Assembly (NCBI GenBank): GCA_014904985.1
Contig: MU129122.1
Coordinates: 7,216-71,215 of the forward strand
Direction of reading: 5' to 3'
Origin: Hydnum rufescens UP504
Taxonomy: Eukaryota; Basidiomycota; Agaricomycetes; Cantharellales; Hydnaceae
Length of the DNA stretch: 64,000 nt
This document shows positions 30,464 through 42,766 of this stretch, piece after piece. How positions within the stretch are numbered: the stretch's first letter is position 1; every line of letters begins with the position of its first letter. The notes beneath the pieces were generated by a model. It was given only the letters and a program-made list of their open reading frames with translations. It was not told the DNA's origin and made no database searches. The position numbers were made by a program, and so were the translations under genes.

Positions 30464-31645
30464 TTATCTAAGTATGATGCCCGTTTGATGTTCTTTCTTC
30501 CTCCAAGTCGTCAAGTACATCTGTCTGGAATTGAGACCTATAGTCGTAGTCGCATGCATATGTACACAACATGACTCCCATAAATAAACCAGAAGATGGC
30601 GGCAGATGGTAAGGAGATGATGATTGTGGCTAGAATCCCCTGCGACTCGAGTTGACCTCCAGCGGGCACGGCCCACTCCGATACGCTCATTAAAAGTTCC
30701 AGTATCAATTTTCAACCTAGCATCCATTATGCCCCTTACGAAGAAGCTCTGTGGTAGGACCGGTAGGACACCATCGATGAGTAGGGGAGGCGAAATTTCA
30801 CAGAGTAATCCGTCCATTTTGAGACGTGGGGAGGGCTCTCCGATGACGATGCATCCTTCCCCGACAGAGAGGAAGAAACATCGAAGTCATCTTCCGAATC
30901 TACCCTGACCTTAGCAGTGTTTACTTCTATTTGAGAGTAAGCGCAACGCACCCTCGAAAGTTCTGGTTATCCATCAATTCCAAGCGATAGCGCTGGTAGA
31001 TCGGGACTCGGTGGAGGGAGATCCCGGAATCCACGATGATGCTCAGTCCATCGTCGTCGGCCGAGATCAACGTTGCTTGTTCGAGGCCAGGAAGGGACAT
31101 AAATCGAACACGCCTCCCCTGTAAACCAAGTAATTTGGGTGCATAATCCCGTAGAGTACTGTCGGGAAAGAATACGTACGATTCCTTGGTGGACGCCCAA
31201 GTTTGTTCGATAGGCACGGTACAGGCAGCGTTGTATATTGTCGATGATTAAGTTCACTGGTGGCCGACTCGATCGGTCGTGATCCAGCAGCGCTTCAAGA
31301 TTCGCAAAACTAAAGGAAAAGTGAGTTCCTCCTTCGATGGTCCAAAGGGAGGCCGATGGTCCATATAGCACGGATAAGGTGTCCCTCTTTCGAGAGTTCA
31401 TGGTAGGGCTCCTGTCAAACAAGATCTACAGTAATGGAGGATCACAAGTTAGACAAAAGCGCACGTACGGCAAGAATGCCTCCCACCTGAATGCAAGTGC
31501 ATGCATAAGCATATATGCGCGTCCCACAACAGTTCGAGTGCTTCTCATCCAGAAGTTCCGGAGCCAGAAATCGCAGTGACCCGCCGAAGTTTGACGATGT
31601 ATGGCCAGTAGGTCCCCCATCAAGAATGATAGACAGTCCAAAATC
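30464..31645 (-). pseudogene. K3: kinase fragment, C-lobe and tail only
   Basis: Kinase sequence from the DFG region through the C-lobe and acidic tail, nearly identical to K1 and K4 but with frequent single-base indels (for example within exon 6, 31422-30967). At about 31645 the sequence leaves the kinase just beyond the DFG codons and enters a copy of B/C sequence, so the N-lobe and amino-terminal domain are missing. Cannot encode a kinase. Confidence 0.7.
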
Positions 31646-34084
31646 AGAAGAGCCACAACAACAACATCAACGAATCGCCATTTGTGGAATAGGGAATCAT
31701 CCCGTGGGTGTTTCGGCATATCTGGGTTGGTCGGAGGCGTTTTGTGAGTGTCTGCTGCTCTTGAGTACTGATGGACGGAGTGGGGTAATTCAGGGGAATG
31801 ACGGTCCCCAGAATGATTGGGTACAAAGTATCATTGATGGATCACTCAACCCAGGGGCTACTATGGCCCCCCCGGCTTGCTCCCGTAAATCTATTTCACC
31901 GTCTTGACATGGTCCGCACAAGCTGTGTACTCGATCGTAGACTTCGGAGGGTTGCGGCACAGACTTTGAGGCATCGATGAGCTCCATATCCCATGTCTCC
32001 TTTGCAGTATTGTCCCATAGTTTTTCATGCGCCGGCTGGGAAGATGTGACTTGTGACGGATTGCATCTACGTGACATCAATCACGACGCGAGCCGCTTGT
32101 TGGCGCCCCTTTGGTGCCTGCGATTACCGCCATAGAAGGATAGCGCCCTCCGAATCGCAGCCAAGGGGGAACATATTACTGCGCTCTATATTCTTGCTTC
32201 TCCATCCCCACTAAATCTGGTTCATTGTTGGGCGTGCGCTGTTGGAATCCACTGCCACCCACTGGCATCTCTCCTTTCCACACCCGCATCTGAGGCTTGT
32301 CCTTAACAGCATTGCAGAATAAATGAATCGGGCAGCAAACGAAACTTCGTTGTCGCTCGGAAGAATCCCCGGGCACAGTTACTGTATACATAATGGTTAT
32401 GCTGATGAATAATATGGGAGATTACGCTTGTCAACTTTGACTCTTATTTGTTGGCGTCGTGATCGCAACTGTCCATGCAGCACCAACATAATCCTGTTCT
32501 TAACCGGAAACAAGTCTCTCTAAGTCAAACCCCGTTGTTTTTCTTAAATCCCACAGGTGGAGACATGGAGCTCTAAAACTTTTCGGTGATCTCTGAATCT
32601 CTTATGGCTGAACCAGAATGCCGTGCGCCACGTAACATATGGCTGACCTTGGCTTGAATCCCATCAGAGAAAATTGTGGGGCCACGAGACTGGAACGATT
32701 CCCCGACACGTTCCTCGATGGTCCGGGTCTTCATAAATACGTGCCCGATAGCGCCTCAGGCATCTCGCGGGCATCCGCCATGAGCCGTCAAATCCCTCAG
32801 TGCAATCATGGGAGCTGCAAGTTTACGTGAATGCCGCCCGTCCCGCGCGCAGAATGGCAAATTTAGGGAGATCCGGGGTTTTCTGGCGATTGGGTGGGAG
32901 GGCGTGAAGTGAGAACGGAATCGGAGAAAGGGTGGATCTAATGCGCAAGGTTTCGAGAACTGTGAAGCAGCATTGGAGTTCCACATTCGTTTTACTTTGT
33001 TTTCTAGGGGTAGGGCAAATTCATAGCGTTTCCGGGGCCATGGAGGTAGTGAGAGAGACAACTCCCGATCCGTTCACAACACCCATGGTAATTCCTAATC
33101 CTAGAAATGTTGCGATGATTTAGTAAACCTGGCACACTGGCGACAAATCCTGGGTGAGATGCAGTATGTGCAGGATCAGGAATACACATACAAAATCGAC
33201 GGGCCCACAACCCTCAGGGTGGCACCGTGAACTCCGTACAGTCGAAATCAACCGACGGTCGTAAATCAAGAACTGAAGTCAGGTCCAGGGCAGGAATCTC
33301 ATTTATAATTTCCTAGGAGACACGTCACTTACTGTGGATCTGAGCACGAGCCCAATGAAACCCGGAGGACGACCCTAATGCGATGCTGGCTACGTATAAC
33401 ACCGTCGAGGAAGTCGAGTTGCTTGGAATGCGGATTGACGAACAATCTGGCATAGATGACGACAGCTATGGGAGTTGAAGTCTTAGATCTCGAAGCTCCA
33501 ATAAAACCTTAGCGTGCTCGGGAAAGACTTTTGGATGAATACCTCCGGATAAATTTTTCAGCATAACGATCGGGAATGCTCTTCAGTCAACCAGTGATCA
33601 AGCCCAGTATACACTGATCGTCCCTGTCGCGATTTATTGAGATTGCTAGGTGAAGGTCCAACAGACAAACAAAGGATTGAACGAAAACACAAGGGGAAAG
33701 GGAGTAGTGATTACCTAGGTGTGTCGGACGAGTGAGATTTTGAGAATGGATTTAGGGAGTGAAGAAAAAAAACGCCAGAACACCTCTCAGGTTTCGCGAG
33801 ACTCGGATAGCACGAAGTACTTGTTTGTAATTAGATGGATCAAACGTTCCTTGCTCGTTGTGGATGCGGTCTCTTACAAACATTCATGTCGGTTAAGATG
33901 CACCTTTGGGACATTTGTATATTCGGCGTCGAGCCACATTGGCCCAATAAGGAAGTCGAAATCCACTGGCCCACCCTGGAGGAGTTCCAGCAACGCGTCG
34001 CAACTCCCGCCAAGTTTTCAATGTCAATAATCAAAGTAGGACAGACGAAGGATTGATGGATTCGAATTGCAATAGTCCATTGAA
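31646..34084 (-). repeat. module C2: indel-rich near-copy of 26.74-29.16 kb
   Basis: Collinear with 26740-29160 and nearly identical except for single-base insertions or deletions every few tens of bases, mostly in homopolymers. This is the error profile of raw long reads. It starts and ends at abrupt joints (31645; 34084). No ORF should be trusted here. Confidence 0.65.
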
Positions 34085-34237
34085 CTGGAAGTTCATTCAG
34101 CCGCCTGGAATGCAAGGACATGATAAACTGTGCCAACCCCGGCCAGGCACGCGATGTCTCGGACGTCCCCTGATATAAATGCATGCAGCCTACCAAAAGT
34201 CTGCGTTATTATCACTGGACGTATTCAACAGGATGGC

Positions 34238-34525
34238 TTACGGAGACTTGGGAGAGGTAATCTCCCTATAGAAGTCAGGAAGCTTCCACTCGACTGGAGG
34301 GACCGTTTCAGCGATAGCAGCAAAAGGGTCAGTGGCATCAGTGCCGGATTCGGCGGGAGACAAGACCGTTGTGCTTGGAGGTATGAGAACGGGCGACCTC
34401 GCTCTGTCTCCCTGAGCCATCAGGATCAGAAACGCGGGGAATCCAACACGAAAGTCATAGCATTGAATGCTGATAATCGGTATATAAGGAAAGATCCACA
34501 CCACAACCACGAGGCCAAAGAACAC
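34238..34525 (-). other. orphan upstream exon without its kinase
   Basis: This copy of the kinase-upstream exon is the longest: 95 open codons, with a hydrophobic lead-in (GLVVVVWIFPYIPIISI, then FPAFLILM) before AQGDRARSPVLIPP. Bases 34085-34470 nearly equal 18766-19140. Just downstream, where a kinase exon 1 should begin, lies module C2. The hydrophobic lead suggests that, if translated from upstream, the protein would be membrane-anchored; no ATG opens this stretch. Confidence 0.35.
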
Positions 34526-34559
34526 TGGGACGAAAACTTCACGTTCATCATTAGCAGGA

Positions 34560-36434
34560 TGTGCGGATGTGCATTAAATCCCTACTCAACTCACCAGGGA
34601 GTCCTTGAGCTTGTAAGGATAAAGCCTAAGATTGAGCTTGAGGGATTGCTCCCCAGGTCGTGGGTTTCGACTGATATTCACGTGTCCGGGATGATCTATT
34701 TTACACCCCCATTCAATCCACACGGTTTCTTTGGGCGCTTGAGCAGAAATTATCACTTCTCCGTCAGCCCTTGCACCGTGCCTTCCTGAGGATCGCAGGT
34801 CAACTCAAACCTCCTCGCCCCTAGGGACTCAAATCCTAAGCCTACACCTTTGAGTTTTCGTCACCATCATGGAGAATGCAAGCACATATACCCAGACTGC
34901 TCCTGAACATGATATACGCGGACACTTACTGTAGTATTGTGTCGCAGAAGGGAGAATGGATGAAGAAAATACACCATGGGAGATCCAAAGTCCAAACGAC
35001 GCCCTTGTAGGCTGAATGATAGTGACGTACAGGGAAAACCTAAGGCGCGGGAAATGGGACGGGCATCCGTCCTACAGTTTCCTGCACTCCCACAAAGACG
35101 AAATGAATATGGAGTATGGAAGTGACACAACGGCCAAAACACGCATATATCACGTACGTTTGCCTAGATTGCTGCATCGACAGAGTATATGAGAGGCTCG
35201 CTGGGCGGACACTAAGCCTCGCCCGGCTCACCTCGTAAATTTATTTCGCCGTGTTCAGACGGTCAGCACGACCTGTATTAAGGAAAATAACGGCCTGCCA
35301 GGACGCGAGGGGGCTTGGCTTAAAAGACGTATTTCCGATTGAAGAACAGGGTTGTACTGGTGCTAAAGGAATATCACGACCTGACGAGGCCGTCAAGTAA
35401 GAGTCAAGATCGAAAAGCGTCTCTCCATACATCCACATATAGCGTACCTGAACGATTTGCTGCGGGCGGTGTTCATCCTCCATTGTGCGGGTTCATTGAA
35501 CACCACGTCGTCCTCGGGGCCGTCACTGGAGAATAGGATGCTATGCCGCGATTGAAGGACTCCGCAAGACCACTAGAGAAGCGCGACGAAGGAAAGGGAT
35601 CGCAGATCAAGGTAATAAACATCGTAGTGGTCTCCACGAGGGCGGCGCGATCCTGTCTAGTCGCCCCAAGGAGAAATGAATTGTTTGCCGTCAAATCCGC
35701 TGTTGAGCGTTCGACGTTCGGTCACAGGTCACAAAGGATTCCACGTCGCTGTCACGCATCAGCCCTCAGAATTAGATGAGATTGGAGCCCCGCTCCAACT
35801 TCCCCTCAGGATGAACAGATCTTTCCCTTAGTCGGAACTCATTGGGGCTGGTGAAATGGTGAACCACCCATTTTGAGCCGTCACAAGAATTTCGTGCGAA
35901 CCTCCCGTCGAAGGAGGACAGAAATCCGCACGTCAGGAACTAGATTCTTCCCAGGTGTCCGCAACCAGATGAGGTAATGTAATGCAATAGGTTCTTTCCT
36001 CCGCGAGCCCAGCAGCTACATTTTTTAGATGAACCGTGCATCTTCGGTTGTATCTCGATGACGTGACCTCTGGGGACTCTTTTTCCCCCCTTCTTTTTTT
36101 TTCTTCTCCCAATTCAGGATGAGCGGTGTCGAGGGCACTCAATATTATCTGGACTTCACTGCGTCCGCCTGTATTTATTTCTTTGCACACGGTCTTGAAT
36201 AATTACTGACAACATATTGTATGCGGGCACTGGTACACTAAACCCTGCAGTATCGAGTGGGCCGATTCAGACTCTGATGTCAAGAAACACAACAAACAAC
36301 TCGACGAATCGCCTCTGTGGAATAGGGAATCGTCCCGTGGGGTTTTTCGGCATATCTGGGTTGTTGGGAGGCCTGTTGTGAGTGCGCTGGTCTTGGGTAC
36401 CGATGGACGGAGTGGGGGTATATCAGGGGAATGA
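34560..36434 (+). other. module B3
   Basis: The conserved B pieces are present, but an internal segment (the SREADQP...FATY part) is deleted near 34945. The piece MPRLKDSARPLEKRDEGKG is at 35543, the DERCRG/MSGVEG exon follows TTCAG near 36116, and the last exon 36251-36434 follows CCTGCAG and reads IEWADSDSDVKKHN ... NRESSRGVFRHIWVVG. TAG interrupts the ITGE-DAMP junction, as in most copies. Confidence 0.35.
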
Positions 36435-37225
36435 CGGCCCAGAATGATTGGGTACAAAGCAATCATTGATGGATCCTACGCCCAGGGGGGAGAACAGCTG
36501 GTGCGTCCCGCTCGCGTTCCTCTGATGCCCTTTGCGTTTTTCTATATCCTCGGAGGCCCCAAGGGTTCCATTCCGCAGACAGCACGTAAATTAATTTGTG
36601 CGGAGCGTACGGAAGTTGACTAGAGAATTCGTCAAAAAGGTTTACTTTGTGTCGCTGATTTTTTTGTACCCTCTCCGAGATTCTTGTTTCGTTCAACGTT
36701 CCGAAATTTTCAATTGCGCGTTGTTGATTTCTCGCATTAATCCCCCCCTCCCCAGAGAGGTAAATTATCGAAGTATCATGTCCATCTGATATCCTTTCTT
36801 CCTTCAAGTCTGAATCGTACACGTACATCTGTCCGAAATACAATAGTAGCCCCATACATACATCATACATACACAACATGACACCCATGAATCAGTCAGA
36901 AAATGGTGGCTGGTCGTAAGGAAAGGGGATTGTGGCTAGTATCCCTGTGACTCGACTCGACCTCCATCAGGCACGGCCCGCTCCTATGCGCTCATTAAAA
37001 GTTCCAGTATCAATTTTCAACCTAGCATCCATTATGCCCCTTACGAAGAAGCTCTGTGGTAGGACCGGTAGGACACCATCGATGAGTAGGGGAGGCGAAA
37101 TTTCACGGAGTAATCCGTCCATTTTGAGACGTGGGGAGGGCTCTCCGATGATGATGCATCCTTCCCCGACAGAGAGGAAGAAACACCGGAGTCATCTTCC
37201 GAATCTACCATGACCTTAGCAGTGT

Positions 37226-39631
37226 TTACTTCTGTTTGAGAGTAAGGCGCAACGCACCCTCCAAGTTCTGGTTATCCATCAATTCCAAGCGATAGCGCTG
37301 GTAGATCGGGACTCGGTGGAGGGAGATCCCGGAATCCACGATGATGCACAGTCCATCGTCGTCGGCCGAGATCAACGTTGCTTGTTCGAGGCCAGGAAGG
37401 GACATAAATCGAACACGCCTCCCCTGTAAACCAATAATTTGGGTGCATAATCCAGTAGAGTACTGTCGGGAAAGAGTACGTACGATTCCTTGGTGGACGC
37501 CCAAGTTTGTTCGATAGGCACGGTACAGGCAGCGCTGTATAGTGTCGATGATTAAGTTCACTGGTGGCCGACTCGATCGGTCGTGATCCCAGCAGCGCTT
37601 CAAGATTCGCAAAACTAAAGGAAAAGTGACTTCCTCCTTTGATGGTCCAAAGGGAGGCCGATGGTCCAATATAGCACGGATAAGGTGTCCCTCTTTGGAG
37701 AGTTCGTGGTAGGGCTCTTGGTCAAACAAGATCTACAGTGAATGGACGATCACGAGTTAGACAAAAGCACAGCGTAGGGCGAGAATGCCTCCCACCTGGA
37801 TGCAAGCGCATGCATAAGCGTATATGTCCGTCCCAACAGTTCGAGTGCTCTCATCCAGAAGTTCCGGAGCCAGAAATCGCAGTGACCCGCCGAAGTTTGA
37901 CGATGTATGGCCAGTAGGTCCCCCATCAAGAATGATAGACAGTCCAAAATCACAAATACTCGCTCTTCCCTCTCCATCGATCAGCACGTTCCGCTGAACA
38001 TATCAATTCATCAGCCAAGCACCATCGCTCCGTGTATTCAACCATACCCCTTTAAGATCACCGTGGATGATTGGAGGCTTGTGTTCATGCAAGTACTGTA
38101 ATCCCAATGCAACATCCGCACACTGTAAAGATCAAGCTCAGTTCGGGATGCCCCCCCATATTTGAGTGAAACCACATCAATGTAAACGCACGATAATCTC
38201 TCGATTGACACTTGGATTCTTTGCTAGAAAGCTCAGGACATCACCGTGAACGTACGAGACTGAAACGAGACCGGGCCCTTCGGGTTCTTCAGTATGACCT
38301 AATAATTTCACCACGTTCTCGTGACGCAATTGGGCCCATATTCGCATTTCTATATGCAGATGCTATCCTTATTGTGAACGGAAGATCATGGTGGAACTGT
38401 CCGATAAAATTACCTTGCGGAGTTTTCGTTGGACTGTGGACTCATCCGTATAGGAAGCATGAAGCACCTTGAGGGCAACCTAGGGCATCGTTTGTTAGCA
38501 CATGCGCCCTCCGGGAGCTATGAATTGAAAAGAGTACCTGAAGAGTTCGGTGAGAGTCGTCGGAGGTGGTAGAGAGCAAGCTGCCTTTCCAGACTGAGGA
38601 GTACCCTCCTCTGGCCATCGGTGTTGTGCCTAAACGAACAATACGGCCAGTCAAGTTGGGAGTTTCGAAGGGACTGGCTTGGGGATTGGAAAATGGTAGG
38701 CTAGATTGTGGGCCTTGTCCCGAAGCCTCTGTGGAAGGAGCTGTAATCGCAACACGTAGAATGGACGTGGCTTCGTCTATTCCGGTGGAAGCCTCTTCAG
38801 GAGGAGTGGGAGTCGAGGACGGATTGGTGGGTTGCACGGGTGGCCTCTCATCGGTTTGGCCAGACAAGAGGTTCCTGGTTTGGGATATTGAACGATGATG
38901 CGGATCGTAGGGTGTCCGGGATTCGATGGGCTCTGAGGGAATTACATTGGAAGGGTTAATTTCGCGACCTCGAGGCGGTTCACCACCATTCTTCTCAGCG
39001 TCCGTCGCGGCAGGAGGTACTGCACCATTCGCATTGGACGACTGCATTGGGCGAGGTCGTTGGAGATGTTCCTCCCGTGGGGTTGGTGCCGAGCCAATAT
39101 GTGCTATTTTCCCTTTCATGCCTGCTGTGGTTGAATCGGCTGGTTGAGCTAGAGAAGCGGGCTCATTGTTCCATCTCTCTGGGTCCGTGAGTGAGATCTT
39201 TTTCGCGTTAGGGAACTGGATAGCAAATTGGCGCTCCACCGATTCTACATGGGTCGCATAGCGTGGGAAAAGCAAGATGTTCTTCTCGAACCAGTCTGGT
39301 GAGGGCGGTTGGACCCAAGATCCCCGAAGCCTTGATGGAGCGTTCCGAAGTTGATGCAAGCCCACCACCAAGAGGAAATCGTACCCCTGGGGCCTCCTAC
39401 ATTAACCTTACTGAGAAGGTCTATGACATGACGGAAATTCAGGGTAGCAAATGTGGTGGCCAGGGTGTGATTGTCGTGTGGTTCCCCGCGGCCGAGCTTA
39501 GAGCGGTCGGCGGAGAATTGAATAGTACCCGGGCTGCCATAGGACCACCTCTCCGCCCGCAACCAGACAATTGGCACCCTCTGGTTCTGGATGTGGACAC
39601 TCATGAGCAGATAATCGAACTGGAAGTTTAT
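37226..39631 (-). pseudogene. K4: kinase copy with intact catalytic core but broken amino terminus
   Basis: The kinase motifs are all in frame: PMARGGYSSVWKG, VALKVLHAS, HLHIEMRIW, PPIIHGDLKG, RNVLIDGEGRASICDFG, LAPELLDES, TDIYAY and CWDHDRSSRP (exon 6 37729-37226, ending LTLKQK). The conserved start codon is ATA (39631-39629). A one-base loss in a C-run near 39326 shifts the amino-terminal domain between GFG and GSW. Both defects are small, so either a recent pseudogene or base-call errors. The acidic tail region lies downstream at 36900-37220. Confidence 0.65.
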
Positions 39632-39770
39632 TTAGCCGCCTGTAAATGCAAGGACATGATAAACTATGCCAACCCAGCCGTCGCCCAGGTAACACGCGAT
39701 GTCTCGGACATCCCTGATATCAATGGATGCAGCCTACCAGAAGTCTCCGTTATTATGCCGCCGCATGTAT

Positions 39771-39985
39771 TCAACAGGATGGCTTACGCAGAGTCAGGAG
39801 AGGCAACCCTCCTATAGAAGTCAGGAAGCTTCCAGACGACTGGATAGACCGCTTCAGCAATATCAGCAAAAGAGCCAGGGGCATCAGCGTCGGATTCAGT
39901 GGGAGAGAAGAGTTTCCTTGGAAGTCGGTTTGCCCTGCCAGAAGGTGGTACATCGCCCATCAGGAATCAGAAACGCAAGACTAGA
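39771..39985 (-). other. upstream exon of K4, diverged
   Basis: It retains the RKLPDFYRE-type end and the GTAAGC donor (about 39787), but the SPVLIPP part is altered and partly replaced. Weak copy. Confidence 0.3.
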
Positions 39986-41840
39986 GTCATGGCCACGTGG
40001 CCGGATCGGATGATCTGCATTCAATCCCCATTGGTTTCGCTTCTCCATCAGCGCTTGCATGATCCATATGCTTTCCTGAACATGGCTGATCAACTCAAAC
40101 CTCCCCGCCTCTTCGACGAAAACCTTCAAGGGATTCATAAGCCTACATGCTTGCAATCTTGTCGTCTCGGTCACAGTGAACGGCTCCCAGAATCTAAGCT
40201 AAGTACCTACACTCGGACCGATCCTAAACATGATGTACGTGCACACCTCTTGCTGTGTGCCATATCGCTGCAAGTCTGGTCACATCTTCATGCCCAGTCG
40301 AACCGCCATCACCTCAAGTCTTCCCATACCATTCTCACCAAGCACAACGAGGTGAACACAGCAGCTTTTTCACTATCCCTGAGTAGGGAGGCGAATCTTC
40401 CGTCCGCTCGGCAGGCAACCAAGGAAAGAATGAGTTATGCAGGCCCCTTGCGGCTTGCGGCTCTGAGTTCTGATGGTGGTGGTAGGTGTCTCCGCCACCT
40501 ATTGTGAAGTCCAAAGGACGCCCTTGTAGAACAGTACGGGAGGGAGCTAAGGCGAGTAGAATGGGACGGGCATGCATCCTACAGTTTCCTGGACTCCCGT
40601 AAGGACGAGGTGAATCTGGAGTATGGAAGTGACACAACGGTCAAAAAACGCACATATTACGGACGTTTACCTAGATTACTACATCGACGGAGTATATGAG
40701 GCTTGTGGGCGGACACTAAGCTCGCCCGGCGCACCTCGTAAATCTATTTCGCCCTCTTCATATGGTCCGCACGACCTGTATTAAGGAAAATAACGGCCTG
40801 CCAGGATGCGAGGGGGCTTGGCTTGGAAGACGTATTTCCGGCTTAAGAACAGGGTTGTACTGGTGCTAAAGGAGTATCACGAACTGACGAGGCCGTCAAG
40901 TAAGAGCTAAGGCCCAGAAGCGTCTCTCCATATATCCGCATATAGCGTACCTGTACGATTTGTCGCGGGTGGTTTTCATCCTCCACTGTGCGGGTTCATT
41001 GGACATCACGTCGTCTGGAGAATAGAATGCTATGCCCCGATTGAAGGACTCTGTGAGACCACTAGAGAAGCGTGGCGAAGGAAAGGGATCGCAGATGAAT
41101 GTAATAAACATGGCGGCCCACGAGGTGCGGCGCGACGCTGGCAAGTTGCCCCAAGGCAAAACCAATTGTTTGCGGATAAGTACGACAGCAAGTCCACTTT
41201 TGAGTTCTTTGGGGATTGCGCTAGCGTTCTACATAGATCGTAGGTTCGGGTCAACAGGTCACAAAGGATTCCTCGTCGCTGTCACGCGTCACAGGTCACC
41301 GAGAACTCGAAAAGTGCTCTCAGAATCAGATGAGATTGGAGCCCCGCTCCAACTTCCCCTCAGGATGAACTGATCTTTCCCTTTGTCAGAGCTCATTGGG
41401 GCTGGTGAAATGGTGAATTACCCGTTTTGAGCTGTCACAAGAATTTCGTGCGTCGAAGGAGGACAGAAATCCGTCCGTCATGAGCTAGATTCGTCCCAGG
41501 TGTCCGCAACCGGGTGAGGTAATGTAATGCCATACGTTCTTTCCTCCGCGAGCCCAGCAGCTACGTTTTTTAGATGAACCGTGCATCTTCGGTTGTATCT
41601 CGATGACGCGACCTCTGGGGACTCTTTTTTTCCCTCTTCTTTTTTTTTCTTCTCCCAATTCAGGATGAGTGGTGTTGAGGGCACCCGATTATCTGGACTT
41701 CACTGTGTCCACCTGTGTTTATTTCTCTGCACGCGGTCTTGAATAATTACTGACAACATATTGTATGTGGGCACTGGTACATTAACCCTTGCAGCAGCGA
41801 GTGGACCAATTCAGACTCTGATCCCGAGAATCACAACAAA
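39985..41840 (+). other. module B4, probably inactive
   Basis: The 5' part is one long open frame (39899-40507, with MADQLKPPRLFDENLQG, SREANLPSARQATKERMSY). The middle piece MPRLKDSVRPLEKRGEGKG starts at 41032 and stays open 113 codons. The last exon after GCAG (41794) carries TGA early (ENHNK then stop). The ADSDSD motif is changed to TNSDSD. Likely decayed. Confidence 0.35.
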
Positions 41841-42766
41841 TGACTCGGCGAATCACCTCTATGGAATAGGGAATCGTCCCGTGGGGTTTTTCGGCCTATC
41901 TGGGCTGTCGGGAGGGGTTTTGTGAGGGTTCTGCTCTTGGGTACCGATTGACAGAGTGAGTGTAGGTCAGGGGAATGACGGTCAAGAGTGATCGGGAGCA
42001 AAGCAATCATTGATGGATCCTACACTCAGGGGGGAGAACAGCTGGTGCGTCCGCTCGCGTTCCTTTAACGCCCTTTACATTTTTCTATATCCTCAGGGGC
42101 CCCGAGGGTTCCATTCCACGGACAGCACATAAATAAATCTGCGCGAAGAGTACGGAAGTTGACTAAAGAATCCGTCGAAAAGGTCTACTTGGTGTCGCTG
42201 ATTTTTGCGTACTCTCCTTGAGATTCTTGTTTCGTTCAACGTTCCGAAATTTTCGATTGCGCGTTGTTGATTTCTCGCATTGATCCCCCCCCTCCCCAGA
42301 GATGTAAATTATCCAAGTATGATAACCATATCCTTTCTTCCTTCAAGTCTGAATCGTACACGAACATCTGTCCGAAGTCGATATCTACAATTGTAGCCTC
42401 ATAGATACATCATACATACACAACGTGACTCCCATGAATCAGCCAGAAAATGATGGCTGGTCGTAAGGAAAGGGGATTGTGGCTAGTATCCCTGTGACTC
42501 GACCTCCAGCGGGCACGGCCCGCTCCCATGCGCCCATTAAAAGCTACAGTATCAATTTTCAACCTAGCATCCATTATACCCCTTACGAAGAAGCTCTGTG
42601 GTAGGACTCATACGACACCATCGAGGAGTAGGGGAGGCGAAATTTCACAGAGTAATCCGTCCATTTTGAGGCGTAGGCAGGGCTCTCCGATGATAATGCA
42701 TCCTTCCCCGAGAGAGAGGAAGAAGCATCGGAGTCATCTTCCGAATCTACCATGCCTTAGCAGTGT

